9,566 bases of DNA from an uncultured Rhodobacterales bacterium (GTDB lineage: Bacteria > Pseudomonadota > Alphaproteobacteria > Rhodobacterales > Rhodobacteraceae), in NCBI GenBank assembly GCA_937901055.1, contig CALCGO010000401.1, forward strand, positions 1 to 9,566. Reading direction: 5' to 3'. How positions within the stretch are numbered: the stretch's first letter is position 1; every line of letters starts with the position of its first letter. Below are positions 1 to 6,389 of this stretch, piece by piece. Below the pieces are notes generated by a model, which saw only the letters and a program-made list of their open reading frames with translations, was not told the DNA's origin and searched no databases. Made by a program: the position numbers and the translations under genes.

Positions 1-317
1 ACGGAGATGTAGGCAACATCAGTATTATCTGCAGAAAGGTGTTTCGGCACAGTATCAACCACTTTTACCCTGATTTTTGAAGCGTTCTGGAGATACTTTG
101 TTAGGTGCTCGGCATCATTAGGATGGAGCTGGCCAAATACTTTTGGTACCAATTTATAAAAAAAGCGGGACCAAATTGTTCGCTTGGGTTCAAAGTATAA
201 TATGAACTGATCTTGATCATTTACGACCAAATTCAAATCATCGCCAATGCTTATCCCTTGTTTGTGCAGGTCCAGCCGCAGGTCTACGACTTGGCTTTTT
301 TCTAATACAATTTCCAT
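1..317 (-). CDS. Unrecognised protein, C-terminus cut by window edge
   Basis: An open frame with no stop runs from an ATG at 317 leftwards off the window, giving at least 105 residues and beginning MEIVLEKSQVVDLRLDL. An AGGG stretch about seven bases upstream is a usable ribosome binding site. The protein is mixed alpha/beta in character, with a basic aromatic stretch (RTIWSRFFYKLVPK) near residues 47-60 and no signal peptide or membrane segment. I do not recognise the family. The middle (VFGQL, then AEHLTKYL, then KIRVKVVDTV) faintly recalls HIRAN-type small beta domains, but this is too weak to name. It lies 66 bases downstream of the 81-residue gene on the same strand, so the two are probably co-transcribed. 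A small perfect hairpin (338-352) sits between them. The DNA is more A+T-rich than the metabolic genes to the right. Confidence 0.65.
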   Translation of the reverse strand, partial: MEIVLEKSQVVDLRLDLHKQGISIGDDLNLVVNDQDQFILYFEPKRTIWSRFFYKLVPKVFGQLHPNDAEHLTKYLQNASKIRVKVVDTVPKHLSADNTDVAYIS

Positions 318-383
318 GAGCCCTGCACACCTTTCCTGCCGTCAAATACGGCTGTTAAAGCAGCAGCGTGTTAGAATGAAAGT

Positions 384-629
384 TTAGACAAGTTCTTTCA
401 AACTAATGTTTTGTGATGAAAGCGTTGCAAAAAGTGTCGGAACCACCATTCTATGTTTAACGGCGTTAGTTATTGCAGTGCTTATCACCTTCGTTTTTAC
501 GTTAGGTGTTTCAACATCATAGATCCGATGCATCTTACCTTCATAGTCATAGACAATTTGCATTTTCCCAACGGCGTTCGTGCGAAAGCCTAAAAAATGC
601 TGTCCATCTTCGCTATAAGCAAACATCAT
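384..629 (-). CDS. Small unrecognised protein, 81 residues
   Basis: The frame opens with a double ATG (629 and 626), preceded by a strong GGGGAGA ribosome binding site at 640-634. The second ATG has the slightly better spacing. The first half (MMFAYSEDGQHFLGF, then KMQIVYDYEGKMHRIYDV) looks like a short beta-rich unit with repeated aromatic residues. The second half (KTKVISTAITNAVKHRMVV) looks helical. There is no signal peptide, membrane segment or known motif, and no function can be given. It is the first gene of a probable two-gene minus-strand unit, divergent from the oxidoreductase gene at 888. The clear ribosome binding site supports a real gene despite its size. Confidence 0.6.
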   Translation of the reverse strand: MMFAYSEDGQHFLGFRTNAVGKMQIVYDYEGKMHRIYDVETPNVKTKVISTAITNAVKHRMVVPTLFATLSSQNISLKELV

Positions 630-728
630 AGTTTCTCCCCAGACTCTTGAGGTTCTACGAAGCTTCAGATTCGCACAAAGGTTTTACTTAAGTCTCTTTT
701 GGAGAGTCACTGATTTATCACACAGTAT

Positions 729-757
729 AGCTGAGGTGTGGTTGAACAGCCTCAGCT
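729..757. other. Strong hairpin overlapping the left IS-like end
   Basis: AGCTGAGG (729-736) and CCTCAGCT (750-757) are perfect inverted arms. Pairing of TGT (737-739) with ACA (746-748) adds three more pairs, leaving one bulged G and a six-base loop. Neither strand has a run of T after the stem, so it is not a standard terminator. The right arm belongs to the IS-like repeat starting at 743. The left arm, with CAGT just outside it, resembles the reverse complement of that repeat. The hairpin may therefore be two abutting IS ends rather than a regulatory fold. Confidence 0.5.
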
Positions 758-775
758 CACTGGACCAAATTAATT
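743..775 (+). repeat. IS3-type terminal inverted repeat, left copy
   Basis: The sequence beginning TGAACAGCCTCAGCTCACTG at 743 matches the reverse complement of 4877-4909 at 26 of 33 positions, and at 17 of the first 20. It starts with TG, the usual outer dinucleotide of IS3 ends, so the element body would lie to its right. No transposase left half is recognisable between here and the oxidoreductase gene. It could be the left end of the same element whose right end is at 4909, or the right end of a separate, oppositely oriented copy. The three bases outside (GGT) do not match those outside the other end (CTA), so no target duplication is visible. Confidence 0.7.
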
Positions 776-784
776 TCGTTGCAG

Positions 785-850
785 TTGTGCATCCGGAATA
801 TTCATTGTCTATACTATAGTTGAAAATATAGCCTGTACGGGCTTGTACAA
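785..850 (+). promoter_or_regulatory. Possible promoter/operator for the three-enzyme block
   Basis: Two weak sigma-70-like pairs are present: TTGTGC (785-790) with TATACT (810-815), spacer 19, and TTGTCT (805-810) with TATAGC (827-832), spacer 16. Just downstream, two similar 10-mers, GCCTGTACGG (831-840) and GCTTGTACAA (841-850), sit exactly one helical turn apart and share 7 of 10 bases. They could be a regulator half-site pair. This is pattern-level evidence only. Confidence 0.3.
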
Positions 851-887
851 AACTCACCGTCTCACTGGTGGCATTCCAAGGAAAAGC

Positions 888-1859
888 GTGTTGGCGATCA
901 AAACAGCAATTATTGGCTTGGGTATCATGGGTCAACGCATGCTTGAACATATGTTGCTTCATCCTGAATTTGTGGTCGACACGATCTGGGATCCAAATTC
1001 CGCCGCCTGTCGAAGCGCGCAAAAACTGGCACCTGATGCTCTAATAGCCTCCAATGCCGAGGCCGCGCTCAGCAACGTTGACTTGGTATATCTTGCCTGT
1101 CCTCCTGCGCCGCGCAAGGCTTATGCTCTGGCGGCATCAGCGCAGGGCAAAGCTGTTTTTCTAGAGAAACCGTTGGGCGTAGATGTAGCTGAAAGCCGCG
1201 TATTGGTACGTGAATTGACGGCTGCTGGCGTGCCAACCGCAGTGAACTTTACCCAAGCAGCTGGACGCGCACTCACGGACATTTCAGCAGGGTCCAAAGT
1301 CGGTGCATTGGGCGATTTAATGGGCATCGACATTATCGTAACCTATCCGCATTGGCCGCGCGCATGGCAACAGACGGCAGACTGGCTGCGGTTTCGCAAT
1401 GAGGGCGGCATGACGCGCGAAGTGATCTCGCACTTCCTATTTTTGAGCGAACGCATCTTAGGGCCACTTGAATTGGTTTGGGCAGAGCCAGAATATCCTC
1501 CAAAAGGGAATTTGTGCGAAACCCATGTTGCGGCGCGGTTGGTAAATGGTGCGGGCCTACCCGTGATGATCATGGGCAGTGTTGGCGGCGCGCAGCCTGA
1601 TCGCCAAGAGGTGACGATAAAGGGCTCTAAAACGAGCCGAAGGATTTCGGAATTTACCATCGACACCGTATCATCGGGCGGTCAATTTGAACCCTCGTCC
1701 TCAAACCCGACAGATACGCGTGCGACAGTGTTGAAGGCGCAATTGGATGACATGGTTCTTTTGATGAATGGCAAACCGAACCGCCTCGCCACGATCCAAG
1801 AGGCGCTTAGTGTGCAAATCTTGATCGAAGGTATTTTGTCAGGCCAGCGCGCTAGCTGA
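888..1859 (+). CDS. Gfo/Idh/MocA-family NAD(P)-dependent oxidoreductase
   Basis: This is a probable cytoplasmic NAD(P)-dependent dehydrogenase of 323 residues, a normal length for the family. Residues 6-18 form the Rossmann entry (AIIGLGIMG, with G10, G12 and G15). E93-K94-P95 in FLEKPLG is the family's signature catalytic/cofactor motif. GGM at 173-175 followed by H182 corresponds to the third conserved block, but the acidic residue usually found four places before the His is a Glu here (E178). The frame is open back to a TTG at 843. I prefer GTG at 888 because AAGGAAAA (878-885) is correctly placed for it; TTG at 891 is the alternative. The acetamidase-family gene follows after 24 bases, so the two are probably one transcript. 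The family acts on sugars, inositols, dihydrodiols and related polyols; the substrate here is unknown. Confidence 0.85.
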   Translation: MLAIKTAIIGLGIMGQRMLEHMLLHPEFVVDTIWDPNSAACRSAQKLAPDALIASNAEAALSNVDLVYLACPPAPRKAYALAASAQGKAVFLEKPLGVDVAESRVLVRELTAAGVPTAVNFTQAAGRALTDISAGSKVGALGDLMGIDIIVTYPHWPRAWQQTADWLRFRNEGGMTREVISHFLFLSERILGPLELVWAEPEYPPKGNLCETHVAARLVNGAGLPVMIMGSVGGAQPDRQEVTIKGSKTSRRISEFTIDTVSSGGQFEPSSSNPTDTRATVLKAQLDDMVLLMNGKPNRLATIQEALSVQILIEGILSGQRAS

Positions 1860-1883
1860 TCAATATCCTAACGGAGGCATACT

Positions 1884-2825
1884 ATGACGCAGAACGTGCT
1901 AGAAACATCGCTCAAAACCTGTCACTGGGGTTACTTTGATGCAACACTACCACCTGCCATGACCATTTCGAGTGGTGATGAAGTGGTGATCAATACCGTC
2001 TCTGGTGGACCCCAAAACCTACCGGGCCCTGGGTTCCATGTGCCACAAGAATTGCTGGACCTTCACGCCGCCGGCCTGCCTACAATGCCAGGGCATATCT
2101 TAACTGGACCGGTTGCGGTGCAAGGTGCGATGCCGGGCGATGTTTTGCAGATTGATATCTTAGACGTTTCTTTACGACAAGATTGGGGGTTTAATTATCT
2201 TGGCCCTCTCAAAGGGACATTGCCACAAGATTTTCCAAACGTGCACCATACGATCATTCCGCTAGATACAGAGCGCGGTATTGCGACATTGCCATGGGGG
2301 CTTGAGCTCAAACTGGCCCCATTTTTTGGCGTGATGGGTGTCGCACCGCCGCCCACGTGGGAACGTATCTCAACGATAGAGCCACGGGTGCATGGCGGTA
2401 ATATCGACAACAAGGAATTGGTGGCAGGCACAACGCTGTATCTGCCAGTTCAAATGGAAGGAGCGTTGTTCTCGTGTGGCGACGGGCACGGCGCGCAAGG
2501 TGATGGCGAGGTTTGCGTCACCGCGATTGAAACCGCGCTACAAGGTCGATTCCGGTTGAGCGTTCTCAAAGATCGCAAGCTGATCTATCCCCAAGCCGAA
2601 ACACCGACCCATTACATCACGATGGGCATGGACGCTGACCTTGATCGCTGTGTCGAGATGGCATTGCGCGACATGATCACACTAGTTTCCCAGCGTGCCC
2701 AGATCAGCCGCGAAGACGCCTATATGCTATGTAGCCTTGCGGGTGATTTGCGCATCACACAGACTGTTAACCGCGAAAAAGGTGTGCATATGGTGATGGC
2801 GAAAAATCTACTTAATACGGCTTAA
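1884..2825 (+). CDS. Acetamidase/formamidase-family hydrolase
   Basis: This 313-residue protein matches the FmdA/AmdA family, cytoplasmic metal-dependent enzymes that hydrolyse short linear amides to ammonia and the acid. Visible family marks are TGPVAVQGAMPGDVL (74-88), the HGGNID block (170-175) and the GDGHGAQGDGE block (199-209), whose His and Asp residues belong to the metal/active-site region. The start is secured by a GGAGG ribosome binding site (1873-1877) six bases before the ATG. It sits 24 bases after the oxidoreductase gene and 52 bases before the gamma-glutamyltranspeptidase-like gene. Family members of about this length are often annotated from sequence alone, so the exact amide is unknown. 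The neighbours suggest a compound larger than formamide or acetamide, or removal of an amide group during breakdown of the transported acid. Confidence 0.88.
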   Translation: MTQNVLETSLKTCHWGYFDATLPPAMTISSGDEVVINTVSGGPQNLPGPGFHVPQELLDLHAAGLPTMPGHILTGPVAVQGAMPGDVLQIDILDVSLRQDWGFNYLGPLKGTLPQDFPNVHHTIIPLDTERGIATLPWGLELKLAPFFGVMGVAPPPTWERISTIEPRVHGGNIDNKELVAGTTLYLPVQMEGALFSCGDGHGAQGDGEVCVTAIETALQGRFRLSVLKDRKLIYPQAETPTHYITMGMDADLDRCVEMALRDMITLVSQRAQISREDAYMLCSLAGDLRITQTVNREKGVHMVMAKNLLNTA

Positions 2826-2877
2826 CCGCTCTCAAATTCCGCCTTACTTTGACCTGGACATGAAAGAAGACGCACCC

Positions 2878-4473
2878 ATGAAATTCCGCGCCCACAATCT
2901 CTACCCTTCGCGTCGCTCTGCTGTTTTGGCTGACAACGTAGTGACAACCTCGCACCCGCTGGCAGCGCAAGCGGGGCTTTCGATGCTCGCAAAAGGTGGT
3001 AACGCGGTCGACGCCGCAATTGCCACGGCGATTACGCTGACACTGGTGGAGCCAACAGGCAATGGCATGGGATCTGACGCCTTTGCGATCCTCTGGGATG
3101 GCAAGCGATTGCACGGCCTAAATGCCTCTGGTCGCTCTCCCGCAGGCTGGAACCCTGAACGGTTTGCCGCATATGATCAGATGCCCTTTCGTGGCTGGGA
3201 AAGCGTGACCGTACCAGGTGCGGTATCCGCATGGGTGGCCTTGTCAGGTCGGTTTGGAAAGTTGCCGTTTGCCGATTTATTTGGCCCAGCGATTGGCTAT
3301 GCGCAAAACGGATTTATTGTAACGCCTGTTATCGCAGAATTATGGCGGCGCGCGGCGAAAGACCTTGGCCATCATCCAGGATTTGCAGAAACGTTTCTGC
3401 CAAATGGAGAGGCACCCAAAGCAGGCGAACGGTTCGTGAATGTGCCACTAGCAAAGACCTTTAAACTGATAGCACAGACCAAAGGCGAGGCGTTCTATAA
3501 AGGTGAGCTAGCGGACACGATTTGTGATTTTGCAGCGGAACACGGAGCGGCCTTAAGTCGTGAGGACATGGCTGCACATAAGGCTGACTGGTGCGGTACG
3601 ATCTCGAAAAAATTCGACGATATGGAATTACACGAAATTCCACCAAATGGCCAAGGGATCGCAGCGCTGATGGCCTTGGGAATTCTCTCGCATACCCGCA
3701 TTCGCGAGCTGGACGCGGATAATCCTCTGGCAATCCATTTGCAAGTTGAGGCGATGAAGCTGGCCCTTGTGGACGCAGAAACTTATGTCGCAGATGGCGA
3801 TCATATGACAGATGTGACATCTGAGGCTTTGCTGGATGAAACCTATTTGGCCAGCCGCGCAAGCCTGATTGACGAGACCCGCGCGCAAGATTTCAACGCT
3901 GGCGCGCCTAAAAACGGCGGCACTGTCTATCTAACAGCTGCGGATGCGTCTGGAATGATGGTGTCGTTCATTCAATCAAACTATGCAGGGTTCGGGTCTG
4001 GCATAGCTATTCCCGGAACAGGTATTTCAATGCAAAATCGCGGTGCTGGGTTTTCACTCGACCCCGATAGTCCAAATCTGGTCGGGCCTAACAAACGCCC
4101 GTTTCATACAATTATTCCTGGATTTGTGATGGGCCCTGATGGACCATTGATGAGCTTTGGGGTCATGGGCGGTCCAATGCAGGCACAAGGCCATGTTCAA
4201 ATGGTACTACGGACCCAAGTTTGGGGACAAGATCCACAGATGGCAGCAGATGCGCCACGTTGGCGCTTTGTTGAGGGGTTCGTTTTGGCCTGTGAGGATA
4301 CGATGCCTGATGCGACCTTAAAGGCTTTGGCAATGATCGGCCACAAGATCGAACTGGAAGCGCCAGACAATGCCTTTGGCTTTGGCGGTGCGCAATTGAT
4401 TTGCCGCTTGCCTCAGGGCGGGTATGCATCAGGATCTGATCCGCGCAAAGACGGGCTTGCCGCTGGATTTTGA
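2878..4473 (+). CDS. Gamma-glutamyltranspeptidase-like Ntn-hydrolase, cytoplasmic (YwrD-like)
   Basis: This protein of 531 residues belongs to the gamma-glutamyltransferase family, whose precursor cuts itself to expose an N-terminal catalytic Thr. The large-subunit mark HPLAAQAGLSMLAKGGNAVDAA is near residues 26-47. SGRSP near 84-88 holds the Arg expected to grip a substrate carboxylate. The self-cleavage site is GGT with T349 followed by VYLTAADASG, and FGVMGGPMQAQGHVQ lies near 427-441. There is no signal peptide, unlike classical periplasmic GGT, and the usual glycine-rich block after VEP is replaced by TGNGMGSD. Both point to the cytoplasmic YwrD-like subgroup, whose substrates are poorly known. 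I prefer ATG 2878 because AGAAG lies about eight bases upstream; ATG 2860 would add six residues. The C-terminus (SDPRKDGLAAGF) looks complete although IS-derived sequence begins immediately after the stop. Confidence 0.88.
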   Translation: MKFRAHNLYPSRRSAVLADNVVTTSHPLAAQAGLSMLAKGGNAVDAAIATAITLTLVEPTGNGMGSDAFAILWDGKRLHGLNASGRSPAGWNPERFAAYDQMPFRGWESVTVPGAVSAWVALSGRFGKLPFADLFGPAIGYAQNGFIVTPVIAELWRRAAKDLGHHPGFAETFLPNGEAPKAGERFVNVPLAKTFKLIAQTKGEAFYKGELADTICDFAAEHGAALSREDMAAHKADWCGTISKKFDDMELHEIPPNGQGIAALMALGILSHTRIRELDADNPLAIHLQVEAMKLALVDAETYVADGDHMTDVTSEALLDETYLASRASLIDETRAQDFNAGAPKNGGTVYLTAADASGMMVSFIQSNYAGFGSGIAIPGTGISMQNRGAGFSLDPDSPNLVGPNKRPFHTIIPGFVMGPDGPLMSFGVMGGPMQAQGHVQMVLRTQVWGQDPQMAADAPRWRFVEGFVLACEDTMPDATLKALAMIGHKIELEAPDNAFGFGGAQLICRLPQGGYASGSDPRKDGLAAGF

Positions 4474-4875
4474 GTGGCTTGAGGGCGCGGAACAAAGTCT
4501 TAAACTCACAGTTTGGTGCTGTCAGACTAACGATTGCATGCATCGAATTGCTAGTGCAGGCTAAATCTGTCCGCTCAACAAATGGTACCACTCAGCGAGA
4601 GCAGCAGCTCGGTTTAGCTAAATCGCAAGTTTTTTATCATTCACCCACGCTACGAATCCACCCAGCCCACTTCGACCTAGTTTAATCTAAAAGTGCCTCT
4701 AGGCTTGTTTTAAAGTACCTGTCTGGCGAGCGTTTTACCTTACGGCGAGGCTACGAAACCGCCCTGCCAGCCTCAAGCTCATTTTGTCTGACAGTACCCA
4801 CACAGTGCATTGGGATATCGCCCACCAGCTCCTGAAACCAACATACCGCTGGATCAGAAGCCAATCGTGCACTAA
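4474..4875 (+). pseudogene. Decayed IS3-family transposase (OrfB), C-terminal part
   Basis: This apparent spacer is a broken IS3-family OrfB (rve/DDE integrase) read in shifting plus-strand frames. In order, KVLNS with RSTNG (4572-4586) answers the family's LNS...RSDNGPEF. REQQLGLAKS follows as REWL.ALGVKT. AGTTTAATCTAAAAG (4679-4693) answers SFNSKLRDE. LSGE (4719-4730) and TTTTACCTTACGGCGAGGCT (4733-4752) answer NGEIFYSLREA. PHSALGYRPPAPE (4798-4836) continues to IPLDQKPIVH and a stop at 4873-4875. The catalytic Asp of RSDNG is Thr here, the PGSPWENGY block carrying the catalytic Glu is destroyed, and several frameshifts and stops are present, so it cannot encode an active enzyme. OrfA and the front half of OrfB are missing; recognisable remains start right after the preceding gene's stop. 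Family consensus motifs are from memory. Confidence 0.85.
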
Positions 4876-4876
4876 C

Positions 4877-4909
4877 AATTGATATGGGTCAGTCAGATGA
4901 GGCTGCTCA
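4877..4909 (-). repeat. IS3-type terminal inverted repeat, right copy
   Basis: This starts one base after the stop codon of the transposase remnant and ends in CTGCTCA, giving the usual CA outer end. Its reverse complement begins TGAGCAGCCTCATCTGACTG and matches 743-775 at 26 of 33 positions. Its place just after the OrfB stop is exactly where the right end of an IS3-family element belongs. The end lies 12 bases before the ribosome binding site of tctC. Confidence 0.8.
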
Positions 4910-4931
4910 CTATGTCAAATGGGAGGAACTA

Positions 4932-5900
4932 ATGACAAATCGCTTTTTCAAAGCGCTGGCAACCAGCGCCGCAATTATTGTTGGTGTGGCTTCTGCTGCA
5001 TCCGCGGCTGAATGTATCGCCCCAGCAAACCCAGGTGGTGGTTGGGATTTCACATGCCGTCAAATCGGCAAAATCATGTACGATATTGGTGCTGTTGATA
5101 AACCAGTTCAAGTTACCAATATGCCAGGTGCGGGCGGCGGCTTGGCCTTCAACACAGTTGTAAACGAACGTAACGACGACGCCGATCTAATCATCGCGGC
5201 ATCCTCTGCTACAACAACACGTCTGGCACAAAATGCTTACGCTGGTCGCACGGCTGACGAGGTTCGCTTTGTGGGTGCCATCGGAGCTGATCCCGGCATC
5301 ATTGCGGTTGCGGCTGACAGCCCTTATAATTCGCTGAAAGATCTGGTGGACGCAATCCTTGCTGATCCGGGTTCTGTCGCCTTTGCTGGCGGTTCTGCGG
5401 TTGGTGGCTTTGATCACTTGAAGCCGTTGATGGTTCTGAAAGAAGCCGGTTTCACCGACATCACCAAAATCAAATATATCGGTGTTGATGGTGGTGCAGA
5501 TGCGATCACACAAACAGTTGGAGGCTTTACTCAAGCTATGACCGGCGACATGTCAGAAGTTGTATCGTTCTTGGCCAATGGTGACATCCGTGTCATTGCT
5601 GTCCTTACAGATGAACGAGTGCCAGGTTTTGACGACATCCCAACGGCAACGGAACAGGGTTACCCGGTTGTGGCTGTGAACTGGCGTGGTCTTTATGTTC
5701 CAAAAGGTGTGTCGGACGATACATTCAATTCATGGGCTGACAAATTGCAAATGGTTGCAGACAGTGCTGAGTGGAAAGAAGCTATGGCCGCAAATGGTTT
5801 AGCGCCATTCACCAAAGTCGGTGGCAACTTCCAAGGTTATGTTGACGGCCTGGTGGCCGATATCAACGCCATGTCAAAAGAGCTGGGAGTTATTCAGTAA
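4932..5900 (+). CDS. tctC: TTT transporter periplasmic binding protein TctC
   Basis: This is the extracytoplasmic solute receptor of a tripartite tricarboxylate transporter. It captures an organic acid in the periplasm and passes it to TctA/TctB. The protein has 322 residues, the usual size. Residues 1-25 form a Sec signal peptide (basic MTNRFFK, hydrophobic core, ASA before the cut). The mature protein opens with PANPGGGWDF (31-40), the family's ligand-contact loop, followed by MPGAGGG (64-70). Cys28 lies just after the cut, but the preceding residues (AAE) do not form a lipobox. The frame is open from an ATG at 4884; the ATG at 4932 is chosen because GGAGGA (4922-4927) precedes it and the signal peptide then starts cleanly. 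Its stop overlaps the tctB start by one base. The upstream DNA is an IS relic, so its natural promoter may be lost or replaced. The ligand cannot be told from the sequence. Confidence 0.93.
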   Translation: MTNRFFKALATSAAIIVGVASAASAAECIAPANPGGGWDFTCRQIGKIMYDIGAVDKPVQVTNMPGAGGGLAFNTVVNERNDDADLIIAASSATTTRLAQNAYAGRTADEVRFVGAIGADPGIIAVAADSPYNSLKDLVDAILADPGSVAFAGGSAVGGFDHLKPLMVLKEAGFTDITKIKYIGVDGGADAITQTVGGFTQAMTGDMSEVVSFLANGDIRVIAVLTDERVPGFDDIPTATEQGYPVVAVNWRGLYVPKGVSDDTFNSWADKLQMVADSAEWKEAMAANGLAPFTKVGGNFQGYVDGLVADINAMSKELGVIQ

Positions 5901-6388
5901 TGGCCTCTGACCGAATTTTTGGTTTGGTCACTCTGATCACGGCGGTCGCGTACATCGCGGCCGCCACTCAGATTCAAACAAACTTTTTCTCAGGCCAGTA
6001 CCTGCCTAAACTTTTTCCAATTATGATTGGCACGGTGGCGGCGATCTCAGCGCTGGTGATGATTTTCAAACCAGACCCAGAACCTGAATGGCCGGCATCC
6101 AGAGCTTGGAAAAATATGGCCATCGCCGTTGCTGTTCTGGCGCTATATTCCATTTTTCTGAAACCCCTTGGTTTTATTTTGCCAACTGCATTTGCAGCAG
6201 GCATCGTCAGCTATCAAATTTCCCCACGCACGTTACCTGCTCTATTTTCCGGTGTGGGCTTGTCGTTAGGATTGTTCGTTTTGTTCAAGTTCCTCTTAGG
6301 CCTTGGCAACATCGTCGCATACCGCATTCCAACCCCCGCAAAACTGTGGGAAGCAATTTCAGTTCTTATTCCATTTGTGGGGCACTGA
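5900..6388 (+). CDS. tctB: TTT transporter small membrane subunit TctB
   Basis: This 162-residue inner-membrane protein is the small, poorly conserved subunit of the transporter. Hydrophobic segments lie near residues 6-23, 38-56, 72-88, 90-106 and 113-138. The hydrophilic stretch KPDPEPEWPASRAWKN (57-72) between the second and third is typical of the family, as is the QYLPKLFP motif (33-40) entering the second helix. The start codon shares its A with the tctC stop (TAATG), and GGGAG at 5885-5889 provides a ribosome binding site inside tctC, so translation of the two is probably coupled. Identity rests on size, topology and position between tctC and tctA as much as on sequence. Confidence 0.88.
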   Translation: MASDRIFGLVTLITAVAYIAAATQIQTNFFSGQYLPKLFPIMIGTVAAISALVMIFKPDPEPEWPASRAWKNMAIAVAVLALYSIFLKPLGFILPTAFAAGIVSYQISPRTLPALFSGVGLSLGLFVLFKFLLGLGNIVAYRIPTPAKLWEAISVLIPFVGH

Positions 6389-6389
6389 C

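Larger units (their letters stand above)
743..4909 (+). mobile_element. Putative IS-end-bounded segment carrying three enzyme genes
   Basis: Two matching IS3-type ends face each other at 743 and 4909 in the orientation of a single element. Between them lie the oxidoreductase, amidase and gamma-glutamyltranspeptidase-like genes plus the tail of the transposase. Two readings fit: an IS whose left interior was replaced by passenger genes, or a composite-type arrangement of two oppositely oriented copies, both now decayed. No matching target duplication is visible. The segment is inactive as it stands, and chance co-location of two independent IS relics is not excluded. Confidence 0.35.

Noticed and set aside
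843..887. TTG 843 as the oxidoreductase start
   Set aside because: The added 15 residues precede the normal N-terminal beta strand of the Rossmann fold and have no ribosome binding site, while GTG 888 has AAGGAAAA upstream.
684..1022. Minus-strand open frame of 112 codons
   Set aside because: It overlaps the start of the oxidoreductase gene and the IS-like repeat, has no ribosome binding site, and shows no family features. I looked for a minus-strand transposase tail here and found only a weak NIP resemblance.
4470..4685. Plus-strand open frame of 71 codons as a small gene
   Set aside because: It starts with TTG overlapping the previous stop, has no ribosome binding site, and its sequence is a fragment of the IS3 OrfB relic ending at a decay-generated stop.
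4695..4710. GCC-TCTA-GGC followed by a T-rich stretch as a terminator for the upstream block
   Set aside because: The stem is only three pairs, lies more than 200 bases after the last gene, and falls within the transposase relic.
4715..4797. Inverted repeat (GTACCTGTC with GACAGTAC, plus inner CTGGC/GCCAG), suggesting a structured RNA or leader upstream of tctC
   Set aside because: The whole stretch reads as decayed transposase coding sequence in order with its flanking motifs. The pairing has a bulge and a loop of more than 65 bases, so chance pairing is the simpler explanation.
4884..4931. ATG 4884 as the tctC start
   Set aside because: It would add 16 residues in front of a clean signal peptide, lies inside the IS terminal repeat, and lacks the GGAGGA site that precedes ATG 4932.
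6303..6389. ATG 6303 as the tctA start
   Set aside because: The extra 29 residues are an out-of-frame reading of tctB, with no family similarity. GTG 6390 gives the standard N-terminus.
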